Assembly: GCA_013397695.1 (NCBI GenBank)
Contig: VYZI01000057.1
Span: 1,449,142 to 1,513,141 of the forward strand
Length of the DNA: 64,000 nucleotides
Direction: 5' to 3'
Source: Centropus unirufus
Lineage: Eukaryota > Chordata > Aves > Cuculiformes > Centropidae
Made by a program: the position numbers and the translations under genes. The first letter of the stretch is position 1. The number at the start of each line of letters is the position of its first letter. The notes beneath the pieces are model-generated. The model did no database searches, was not told the DNA's origin, and worked only from the letters and a program-made list of their open reading frames with translations. Shown in pieces: positions 11,996 to 23,726 of the stretch.

Positions 11996-14900
11996 TTTAA
12001 ATAATTTACAAATATAGAGGTCCAATGTGCTATACCAGTGTTTGTAAAACAGAAAAATATGGTTATATTTAATGAATGAGGGTAGTTTTGAGTTATTTTT
12101 CCTGAATGTATATTGAATAGTAAAATAGGAATTCAGAGTTAAAGGAGGACACATGGAAACAAAAAGTCCAGGACTCAGCCATGGATGTTTAGCTTTAGCT
12201 GTATTATTAATCATCAGCAAGTTGCTGCAATACTTCCCTACCACACCACATTATTGTGAGGTGTTAATTCAAGTTGTATCTTAAGATGTTTAAAGATTCT
12301 GAAAAATCGATATACATACTGCCTGAAAAGCAATATACATAAGCAAAGATACTTTTGCCAAATAATAGTTTACTATAGGGGTGAATGACTAATAGATTTT
12401 TTTCTGGCCTTTTCCCCCCTCATTAAAGAGAAACACATTTCTCCATTAAAAAAAACATAGAAGCGCTTTGCATGAAAAAGCACAGTATGGGGGATTTATG
12501 GAAATATTGTTTATATTTTGCGTTCTGGGGAGCAGACTCTCAAAATTCCCCAGTATTATGGTTCCACACTGGTTATCAGCCAGCTATGACAGGGGAACAA
12601 TGTGGTACTAATGGAAATGTTGCAGTTCCTTTGTCATACAGCAGCAGCAGTGGTGATACATTTATGTTTTGCAATTAGAGGGTAGCAATAAAGTGAAAAA
12701 CAGGAGAGAGATTAAGTCCTGACCTCTCACTGCTCCTCTGTTTAGCTGCTTAAAAAATAATAAATGTGACACTGAAATATGACAACTCATATTCTTGACT
12801 TACTAAATTGAATCATAAACAACATTTTACCAGAAAACTATATGTTTACCATAAAGCCAAGCTTAGGCTTAACTTAATAGTGGATCTACTGATGCTGTAC
12901 ATTCTTAATTACATATAGATTCTGTCAACTAATATCAGAATGGGAAGATGAAAAAATTAAATGCTTGTCATTAACATGTCAAATTGGATCAGTGAAGACA
13001 TCAGTTTGAAGAACTCAGGGTTCACTTAGTGCTTCAGAGACAGAAAGGCAAATGCATGTAATTATGTCAATATTTAGATGTAAAGCTGCCAATCTGAATT
13101 ATAAACATGTAAAGCTCTCCACTCAGTAAGTTTTCACAGTGCCAAAATCAACCATCTATCAGCATCTAGATGACTGTTTAACACATTTCTGATGAATGAA
13201 ACTGGGACTCCTGAAACTGACTGGAAAAAAACAGCAGAGGGCATTATTTTTCTTTATGTGACCTGCTAAGGAATTTATATTCATTAACAGCAGCTCTCCT
13301 GAGGTCACTGTAGAGCAACATTACCAAAACAAGAAAATCCAAAATAAATGACCAAATGGGTCTGAAAGCATCGTTACTGGCGTTAGAGAACGAGCTCATC
13401 AGCAAAGCCTAGAAATCCCTGAAGAGCCCCTATGCTATTTCTTAAGCAAGCATATCTTGTACACATAGAAAGCAATCTCATGATGATTCCTGTGGCTCAT
13501 GATCAAGAACGGGGAAAATAAATGAATGTACTTTAAGTTGCTCCCATAAGGCCTTCATTTTATCCATTTTCAATGTTAAATCAAGTTTCCACTAAAGCTG
13601 GAAGCAATAAACCACAGTCCCACATGTTGCACAGTTATTAATATGGACATACAAAAAATAATCCCAGAGACATTTTTGACCAAGTTAACACATATACATC
13701 TAAATAATTCCTCTTTTATGCAGCTATTATTTTGTCTTCTCACTTTGCCCTCCCTGTTTATTTTCTTCCTTCCTACGCTACTCTGTTTATGAAGACGCAT
13801 TAAAGAAGAGGTTTCTACTCGACTTGTAGCACGTTAAGGATTTATTCAGTTTTCCTTTTCTGATGGAACAAAGTGGAATCAGATAGCTTTCTCTATGCTA
13901 TTTGCTTCTCGATATCTCCTCAATGGAAAAAAAAACGTCCTAGCAATCCAGATAGCCTACTGAAATGTGGGAAATAATGGTCGATGGATGTGAAAGTCCA
14001 GAGCCATGCTGGAAAGACTACTGCCCTCACCCAGAAGTGTTATTAGTCACATCTCTTGCCTGGCACACAGGCTCACCCCTCTGTTAATGTGGACTTACAG
14101 GCAACTAAAGGAAGCACTGTGAAGACGCAGATAACTAACAGCTGCTCCCCTGAAATGGTTTTAGCTACGCCACTGAAAGCTGCTGCTCTTTCTTATAAAT
14201 CCTATTTGTGAGCTGAAGCTCTGTGGGACATATCAGAAGCCCTGGTCATTTGACAGCTCCTATTTTAATAGGCAACAGGGACTTTGTCTTCAAAGCTGGA
14301 ACAGAATGAATGTGGCATAATCTCACACGTGCAAGGCCAGATGTGGACCTAGGGCATGCACTTGGCACTATAGGGTTTCTGCCCTGCATCGCAGCTCCAG
14401 CAGGGCTGATGCAAATGAGAGCAACCCAGAACTACTCTAACTGATACTGAAACCTGCATCAGTGCCTGCTGCATTCTGAACCAGGTTAATGCAAACAATG
14501 GATGTTGATCTTGAAGACAGAAATTACATGCTTTCTACTGAAATTGCCATTTCATATGACATGTCTTTTGTACTGGCCACAGACGAACTTCTCAATGAGA
14601 TGCACTCAAAAAGAGAAGGCAGCTATTTTCCATTACCCTTGAGTGGGGCTTGTCTTTTGCAGAAATACATTGTTCCCAGCTAAATTCTAGCTCACACGCT
14701 CATACTTGCAGGCAAAGAGCCCTCCCTCTGTTTCTGGATTTCCTCCACATGTCAGCCAGACTATTATGTAAAACTTCGTTGGGAAAACAAGGAAACACTC
14801 TGTTCTGAACAGGTTAGACCTATAATTTAAAACTATTCACAACTCCTTTGCTTCTCCTAACAAAATTGCCAAGCAGAAAGATATTTGAGTTCTAGGATCA

Positions 14901-16820
14901 GAATCAGTTAGTAAATAAGAAAGGAGCCTTTCAAGAACAGATTGCACTTGGTAAGGGATAAATAGACCCTGGCAGCTGGCCCAAGGGTTCTCTTTTGCCT
15001 CAAAATGGACAGAGAATGGCAGAGAAGGACACAGTGGACCTTTATGATTAATTATATAATGGGTGAAAAACATAAAGAGTTATACACTGCCATAGTATTA
15101 GGAAAGGTATTTTTTTTAATTCTAAATGCAGTTCCATTAACTCTTCATGCTTTCTTACCGTACAGAGAGATATCATATCTCTTAAGATTCATCTACAGCG
15201 AAATTGTAGCAGGCTGGTAAATCTGCTCCACTCAGGACATTTCTTTACCTAAATAGGCAGTTACCATCTTAAGGGTGTTATTAGAGTTACATAAGTCCCT
15301 GCCTTCTATGAGGGCAAAAAGACTATACATATTTTTGAGTAAACCATTTGATTTCAGTTGTTAGGAGTTCGGCCCTATGAATAATTCCTTTCAAATGTCT
15401 CATGCCCATTTCCAGCTCCAGAGCCATGTACGACTAAGACTTCTCAAGCCTGTGTTATGCAGTGGCCTGTTGAGTCCTTTGCTGAGCATGGGGAGAGTAG
15501 GACATAGTATAGTATCAGATTTAAGGAGCAGAAAAAATGATTAAAATAAATCAATAGGCCATTGTGGTGTTATGTCTCATCAAGAGATGAGGATTTTTTT
15601 TTCAGTTATTAAAGTTTAGAAGATGGAGGAAAATGCACTTTTCTAGATGGCTCCTTCTTACCATCTGTGATTACAGCATTCCACCTTCCAGCTTTGTAAG
15701 GGCACAGGGTGATTGCAAAGGAAGTTTATTACTACGGTGTAGATCTATGAACCGTGCCATGGGTATGGCATGCCTCATTGATTTCCATTCCAACAGGCTT
15801 CCTGTTGCTCTATCACCAATTTATTTTTTCCCATGAGGAAAGATTTTTCATTTCTTGACTGTTTTTCCTTTTTTTTCTCTCCTTTACTTCAAGACTTATT
15901 TTCCAGCATTTGCCTAACTTTTAAGTGAAGCATTTAATGATTACATCCTGTATCTGACCACACTGCTTCTGATTCTTAGCTCTGATTATCAATTAAATTC
16001 CACCTGCAGATTTGGAAGTGCATTCCCATAAACAAGCAGTGAGTTATTTCCATGAATATCTACTGCAGTTATTTAAGGTAAAATAACAAATGTAGGTCTA
16101 CGTCGCTGTAAAAGCTGCCTCTACAAGTTAACTAAGAGCAAATAAAATATATATGTTCATGGGACAATTGAGACATCAGCAGAATGCAGTCTGCATAATC
16201 CTGTCTTTCTCTCTTCAGGGCAGAAACTGCAAACAGACAAGATGTGAGGAGTGGAAAAAAAGAAAACCATAACGCATTAATTTGTTTCAATGTATTTGTG
16301 GTAGAATATTGAATGCTTAATGTAAAATTAAGTAGACCAAATTGTTTATTAATTAGAGAATAGAAAACATACTACACGTGATTCATACATCTACATACTG
16401 TTATTGTATATCAACAAAACATTTTCTGTTGATTATATGCTTCATCTATTCATCACACATTTTTCTTAAGTGCTATACATTATTTATGTCGTGTATTACT
16501 AATAACAGCACCACCAAATTTTCCTCTTTCAAAAATCCACTGCGACTCATTTGTGTCAGGTCTTGCCAAATTAATTAGAATGCTGTGCATTATTTGACTG
16601 TATTTAGATTTAATACTGCTGTACTTTGGCTGGAAAAAGAGATTACCCTGCTTCTTAAATATTTATCAGCAAGCTCTATTTCTGTCTTTTCTTTACTGAC
16701 CAATGCACCTGGGCATACCATCAAACGCTGGTGACACTGGTGATGACCAAAGTACTATTGCTAACTTATTAAAAAAGAATACTGGCAAATATAAAATACT
16801 ATGTATCGTTTACCTTTATC

Positions 16821-16867
16821 ATATGACCTTATTTAGGTCATATTAATAACTTAGCAAGTTATTAATA
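16821..16867 (-). repeat. Two overlapping hairpins beside a GRID2 splice donor
   Basis: atatgacct (16821-16829) pairs with aggtcatat (16835-16843), giving a 9-bp stem with a 5-nt loop. tattaataactt (16841-16852) pairs with aagttattaata (16856-16867), giving a 12-bp stem with a 3-nt loop. On the GRID2 transcript the second stem starts at intron position +8, just after the donor gtaagg. The two stems overlap by 3 bases, so they can form in full only one at a time. Both are perfect; any effect on splicing is inference. Confidence 0.8.
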
Positions 16868-16874
16868 ACCTTAC

Positions 16875-17072
16875 CTTAAATACCAGTTCTCCTATCAGTC
16901 CATTCCATGACCCGTCATCCTGAGGACTCCCATACTTGTGATCCGGTGCAACATAAATTTCATATTTAAAGCCAAGGTAAGTGGCCAAGGCTTCCAACAC
17001 ATCTATTGAGAAGCCCTGATACTTCTTTGGTTTTCCCAGAACATTTTCAGACACCATGACAAAGGGTTCTTC
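16875..17072 (-). CDS. GRID2: GRID2 internal exon: S1 lobe of the ligand-binding domain (residues about 450-515)
   Basis: The exon is 198 bp, 66 codons, phase 0 at both ends. It starts EEPFVMVSENVLGKPKKY and ends WNGLIGELVFK, which is the S1 half of the GluD2 clamshell domain. Exon residue 47 is a tyrosine in DHKYGSP, aligned with Y496, the aromatic residue that stacks on the ligand. The acceptor reads ttttctgtttag and the donor AAG|gtaagg. GluD2 is told apart from GluD1 by VAPDHKYGSPQ, where GluD1 is recalled as QAPDGRYGH. Several conservative differences from remembered mammalian GluD2 cluster here: LEALATYLGFKYE for LDALSNYLGFNYE, QDDGSWNGLIG for QEDGTWNGLVG. Just inside the downstream intron lie two strong hairpins. 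Confidence 0.97.
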
Positions 17073-17361
17073 CTAAACAGAAAACAAAGTAGGCAATTGT
17101 TACTAAAGCAACTACATGCCACATTTGGGAGCTGTTTTTTTAACAAGGGAAGAACTATTTAAATAAAGTTTACTTGAAACCTTGCTACCACACGTTGTTA
17201 GCAGTGCATCCTGCATTCTACAAAAATGCTATTTTGATATGTATTTACTTCAATAGAGAAATTTTCTTCTGTACTACATACTTCAGAAGTAAATCTTCTG
17301 TTACAACATTACCAGTGAAATGCTTTTCAGTAATGCCTTCTGTCTTCACTTATGCCCGGCA

Positions 17362-17389
17362 GGGCAGACGTACGCTCATATGTCTGCCC
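17362..17389. repeat. GC-rich hairpin in the intron about 290 bp upstream of the S1 exon
   Basis: gggcagac (17362-17369) and gtctgccc (17382-17389) form an 8-bp stem around a 12-nt loop containing gtacgctcatat. It lies within a GC-richer block in otherwise AT-rich intron. Confidence 0.65.
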
Positions 17390-20300
17390 ACAAAGACTGG
17401 GGATTCTGCAGCAGTGCCAGTTTCCACTGGCTGGGCAAACACTGTATCTGGCAAACATAACGACTGATTCATGCTGTATTGAATGAAACACATGGCAAAA
17501 TAGGCCGTACCTATCTAATGCATTTCTCTTGTCCTTCCCCTGTAATCTGAATATAAGCTGGTTTACTTTAAATAGTTTTCTATTCAAAGCCCATCCGTTT
17601 GATTAGTTTAGGAAGAATTAAGTGAGACTTAAGTTAGTCTATAAAATAGATTGGTGGATATTCATCAAAAAAAGAAGACAATAAAGGATGCGAATAGGCA
17701 CTGAAAGCTGGAATTCATTGGTAAGATTTCCAAACAATACATTTTTCTTTTCCTTTTCCCAAGATCTGTAACTGTATACAATATATAACTGTAACAATAA
17801 CTGTAACTGTAACAATATAAGCACATAATGCACAAAATTATAATGCTTTGTATGTACAAAGGGTGTTTGAGACATTGATAGTATTCATATTAGAAAATAT
17901 TCTTATAAATGCACAGATTTCATTACTTGGACAGCTGAGAAGTGAATCCAAGCATCCTAGGTCAAGGACAAATGCCTTACAATAGATTGTTTTCCCTCTA
18001 TCATGTTTTAATGCTTTAAGATATTTCTACTTAGTAACGTACCTGTGTTCTGGTGAACCATCAGTGTAAGAGTGGGAAAACCAATAGTGGAAAGCAAGCA
18101 TTAGATGAAAACAAGGTAAGGTGGGATTCAATAATGAGATGTCTAGACCCAGGGAGAGAAGAGTCTTACTCTTGGAAGGACTGCTTGCCACAGCAAAACT
18201 GCAAGTAAGCAATGGAGATTGTAACATGCCCCAGTCCCACAAGAATTTATAGGAGGGCCACATAGGCACAAAAAGGAATAGCACACATCCAAAACTCAGC
18301 CCTCAACCCCTGTTGAGAATTGTACACAGTGGGAGGTACGTGATAGAGAATTTATTTTGTTTTATTTTAAACATATCTGAGGAAAACAGAGGTTGGTAGT
18401 ATAGAGATAGGAACAGTCTAGTCTCAAGAATAGTAGAAAAAAATTCTGCATTTCATTTCTTTTTCCAACAAGGTAAAGAGCTAACAGCTTTGCCTATTCC
18501 AGACAGGTTCCAGTGCACATAAAAATGAAATAAGACAAGTTTTTATAAGTGCTTCCAGAGTCTAAGATTAAAAGTAGAAAACAGAGTTGTTATTTACTCT
18601 GGTGAAATTCTCAGACATGCCAACTCTTTGCAATAGTTAGTCTGAAGTAATCCTTTCATGTCTTTTACTAGACTACCTAATAATGTTAAAAATGAGAAAG
18701 CGAAAAGCTTCTGGGAAGAGATGACTTTCGTGTTGCAATACTCAAGCTAAAGAGCAGAAAAGAATGATTAATCTGAGTTTAACTTGGTTATGTTAATTAT
18801 TTAGAGAGTAAAAGAGAAACATTGGTTTGTAACTGCACTAGAGGTGAATGATAAAGTCGAGTAATAAATTCAGACCTTAGAGGCGGCAAGGAGGGAGAGC
18901 AAGACCAAGGTTGCTTGTGAAGCATTCAGGAATAACTTACACATACAAAAAAAAAGTATATCCCTAAACCCAGAATCTCCATTCAGGATGATTTTTAGCA
19001 GCCAGTAGAATAATGGCTTTAAATTCCAAGCTTTAAACAAAAGTAAAATAAATCTTCAAGACAATAATCTGGCTTAATATGTGAGAGGAAGAAGAAGTTA
19101 CATTCAGTGACCTGTTTACAATGAAGTGGTGGTCTCAGCCAAGCTGTTAATGACTTACGTGCACAGCACATCATCAGGAGATCACTGAATGGGCCACAAT
19201 TACAAGGGTGGAATCTGTGGCTTTAGGACAAAATTTATTTCAGAACAGAAACTATATAGAACCATGATACCCTGCTCTGTTGTGCTCGTTTATGAGAGTC
19301 TTATGCTTGCTCTGAAAATTAAAATGCTAAAAGAGTGCCAGGACATACTTTATAAATAGAAAAGCAAAACAAAAAGTTTGGGATTGGTCTTCTGCTCAGC
19401 TGGATCCTCCTTTCCTCTTAGCACGGGGGAGAAAAACGTCCTAGCCATAAGGTTACACAGAAATTTTTAAGTGAACAAAAAGTTAGCGGTTTGTGAGATC
19501 ATAGAAACTGATTACTGCTGGGAATTACAATACATATTGGGGCAAATGGCTATTCTTCTGTATTTCTACTACGTTTTGAAGAGAGTTTTGCAATCAGGTA
19601 ATTATATGGGTCATTACAATTCATAAAGCATATGAAAATGACTTCTGTGTCTACTCATCAGACTTTTCTGAACACACTGGGATGTAGTACTTTAATATTG
19701 ACACTCTGTATTCCTGAAATGGGTCTCTGTACTCATTAAATCTTCCCTTCTTCTCTACCGAAAGTAGAGAGAGGAAAAAAAAAGAAGCGAGAAACAAAGC
19801 TCACTTGTGGGCAAGACTGTCAGTCTCTACTCAGCACTGACTAGAAAGAGTGGACAGGCACATTAAATGTGCACGGGCACATGGTCCAAGCGGATCCCTG
19901 GCTCAGCTTCATACATGAAATAAATATTAACTCTGACACTTTAAAACTTCCATCACCTGCAAATGCTAAGAAACTGCTCCCAAAAGTGAAATCCACTCTC
20001 ATTATTGGATTGTTCAACTCGCTTCCGATGGCTGCTTGATGACCAAGCATAGCCATTACAACTGACAAAAAGCACTAAATCTCATATAGCATAATCAAAA
20101 CATTTTTAAGCACAGCATGCTATTGTCTTGTTGCTTGGCAAAATTACTTTTTTCTTGACTTAAAATAATTAATCGTCCAGTTTTAAATGCATTTTGCATT
20201 TCTTTCCTCAAAATATTTCAGTGAAATATGCAGCCCCCAAATATTTAATTTTCTCAAGTACTTTATAGATCACCGTTTTGGGGGTTTTATTTGGCTTAGA

Positions 20301-23300
20301 ACAGCAGAGCAGCTTGTTATTTTTAATTGAATAGCAATGTACATTACTTAATGTTATAATCAATGATCAAAATGTCATTGAAAAATTTCATTAAATCATT
20401 ACAAAATTTCTCCCACTAGAAACAGTTATAAAAGGTGCTGCAAAACATTACACCGTCCCCACCCCCTAACAACACTAAAACAAAGCTGAAAGTTTCAAAC
20501 CTACAAAATCTTTGATAATTAAAGTACTATACTCGTTCAATGTCCTATTTTGTTGACAGGCTGCTAACAAAAAAAATCACCTCACTTGCAGCAAGAAGCT
20601 AGTTCATGTCCCAGAAACTGAATACAATATTAAAGGAAGGGGATTTTACATTTGAGCTTTATTTACCACAGCCCTTATGCACGTCATTGGTCTCACTTTT
20701 TTTTTTCTAATAACAGTTTATTTTAATCTTCAAAAAGACAGGAGTTTCTGCTTTCAGCTACAGTACATTAAACAATACTTTTTCTCCTGAAGAAAATGAT
20801 GGCTTCTGGATTTATTATGCTATTTAGATTAGTGCTACTTAGAAGAAAAACAAAACATGTTAACCCCTCTATCCAATACCTCTCATTGCTCTGCAATGGT
20901 CTGTGGGTTTCTTTCAAAGCGACCTATGGAAGTGGTCTATTCAGATGCAGCCAAGCTTTGTGTATTGATTTTAATTCACAATAACTTAATGCACCCAATA
21001 GCTCTTTCTGTAACATTATAGTTATATGATAGGAATATGGAATCCATTAGAATGTTTTAGACTATATCTAAATAGGGCAATGCCAGCTTTAACATAGCTA
21101 GCTCAGGTACTGGGGTTAGTGGAAGTGTAGCAGGCGTATATTAACCTGCTGGGAATTATATTGTACTCCTTCCAGAAGCCATGCGAGAGCTACTACTCTT
21201 AACAAATTCATATAATACCTCATGACATTGCAGCTGTCATGCAGTTCACCTCCTTTTCTATCTTGCAGAGTATGGAGGAATAATTACAGAGCAAGAACCT
21301 CTTTGGGTTTAAAAGTCAAACTTCCTGTGTACTCTGTGAACTATATGAATCATTTTGGAATGCAGGTATGCCCTCAGAGGAGATAGGTAAGGATCAGTGA
21401 GAAGATAAGAGCTGTGGAGGCTTGAGAGGTGGCATCTGACATACAGATGAGTTAGGCTGGTCCTACCAGGTTTTGCACTGCACCTACCTTGCTGCCAAAC
21501 TGTGGCCCTAGCCAGGTCCTAAAACATCTTGAATTCCTTGATATACCCCTCACCTTGCACATAGAACCTGCTACGTTAGAAAAATGGTTTCGAAATACTG
21601 AAAACAAAAGAGGCTGGTTTTCCCAGCAGGCATTGAGATTAAAGCTTGTAAAACAAATGATCACATCAGGTGTGTGTGGTGTGAACAACTGTAAGGTTTA
21701 TGACCTGCCCATGAAACTAGTTAGCTCAAAGGGACATAAAACAGCTATTAAATGTAACCAGGGTCTAGTCAGTAGAAATTTCAATTTGGCCCTTGTACAG
21801 GTGTGGTAGGGGAAAAGGGAATGGAAAGACAGACTTTGCCTCTATCAAGGAGCATTAGCTTATGATGTTATGAAAATAATTTCAGTTATTAGTATTTTGA
21901 AGAAATCTCATCACAGTACAGTACCACTTGAGAAAAACAGCAAAGTTTTTTCCAAAAGAAACCTAAATAGAAAAGCAAATGTTTGCAGATGGAGGAAAAC
22001 GGAAAGGGAGGATTAGAGGGAAGAGATTACACCAAACCTAAATCTCTGTCAATGTGAGGAATACCTCATCAAGGCACACTCAGCCCCAGTGGGCTCCAGT
22101 GCCCCGATTATGGTGCTCAGTTATTGACACTGATCAATTGCAAGAGAATAGCTGAAATGGCTCCTACCCCAGTTTCCTGCTTAGTAAAGCAACACTAAGG
22201 AGGGCTGGCAACCCTTGGAAGAGAAGCAGGACAGATGGTTAAGGGCAGGAGGCACTTAAGGAACCTTATTTTCTTCTATCTCCGTTTATGGGTCATCGTT
22301 CTAAGTTACCAAGAAAGAAATGCATAAATTCCACTCTTCCTGCCTTGTTACTTTAATGCTGTCACTTTCTGTGCAATAATATTGAAGATTCAATTTTTTC
22401 ATCAAGCAATTAAGTATATTAAATACATTGATGTTCATATAATGATGGCATACTGTTTGCATAGCTGGAGGGCGGGAGTAGTGTCGGATTATGGTCAATA
22501 TAATGACAGGGATAAGGGCATGGAGGCCTGGAAGGGATTGGCATCCCAGCTGACTAGCCCAGTGCAGAAAGTTTGGGTTTATTTCTGTGTACGAAAATAA
22601 TAATGTATTCTGTAAGTTTGTGCTTGTGAAATAAACTAAGGTTATGTACCATGCCTGTGTACAGCCAGTGCCAGAAAGCATCTGAGCTTACAGAGCAATT
22701 TTATATGTTATTATCTCCTGAAAGGCTGAACGAGAGCACTAGGTAGAAAAATAGTAGTTGATATTTGCTGTGCAAGGTAGAAAAGAAAAAAAATTGGAGA
22801 GAGAAAGACGCATATCAGGTCTTCTCTTGAATGTTCACAATAATTGTAACAATGGAATTATTACCAACTTTCAGCCTTGAAGTTTCTATCTGCTTGAAAG
22901 CATAAGCTAAAACCTGGGGAACTTCCGGAAAAATCTGTCTCATAGTGGAGCTACTCTTTCCCAGCACTGTCTCCTTGCTTCTAACAATTTCTTTCTTAAT
23001 CAGAGTCTAGATGTTTTTTCTTATTTTCAGAAATTAAAGTCTCTGTATAAAGAGCGTGAGATAACATAATCAGGCTTAGAACTAGAATAAAAGTGATTGT
23101 TTTTTACAGTTACTTTTGTCTAACCAGTACCTTCATAAGATGAAATCTTTACTTAAGAAGCAGTGTAATATTCATTATATAGGGTCTGGGGATAACAATA
23201 CTATCATATTTCCTGGGCAACTATATTTAAAAATACCTAAATTACAAATAATTCTATCTAATGTTTCTGAGCAGACTGAGGTCAACACAAATTGCTCTAG

Positions 23301-23700
23301 CAAACCTCTCTTCATTCTCTGTAATTTCCTACATGTTACTGTGTTTTTTATTCCAGTAATACCAATGTATTTTGTTTTATATATCTAGAAATAGATGTGG
23401 TTTCATGGAAATGAATGCAAAAAAAAACCTCTAAAACCATCTTTCCTTTCTGTGACTCTCTAGAACTGCTTTTCTATACTCTACCACCACTTCACGGAAC
23501 AGGTTTCTTTATGTATTTGACTATGAAAGATTAGTTCTTTCCAACTTTGTTTCAAAGATAGATATGGGCAATAAAGGAAGAGAAAGACACAGTGATTTGT
23601 TGCTGCCTATGAAACCATGCATTCTATACAACCAGTAATGAAATATTCTAAAACTTCAAGTATTCTAAAAATTATTTTAACATACCATATACTATATTGT

Positions 23701-23726
23701 ATGTATTTAGTATGTACTAAATACAT
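23701..23726. repeat. Near-perfect palindrome, 12-bp arms
   Basis: atgtatttagta and tactaaatacat are exact reverse complements separated by the two bases tg. Confidence 0.85.

Larger units (their letters stand above)
10195..16874 (-). other. GRID2: GRID2 complete intron, 6,680 bp
   Basis: Bounded by donor gtaagg (16874-16869) and acceptor ttttctcag (10203-10195). Mostly AT-rich unique sequence. Local features are an imperfect TATAAA-type repeat at 11949-11995, a GC-richer block at about 13980-14490, and two hairpins at 16821-16867 near the donor. No other exon, RNA gene or transposon is recognised. Confidence 0.9.

Noticed and set aside
22301..22681. 126-codon minus-strand frame in the 12.3-kb intron
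   Set aside because: No domain, low-complexity ends, and a competing frame on the other strand. Consistent with chance.
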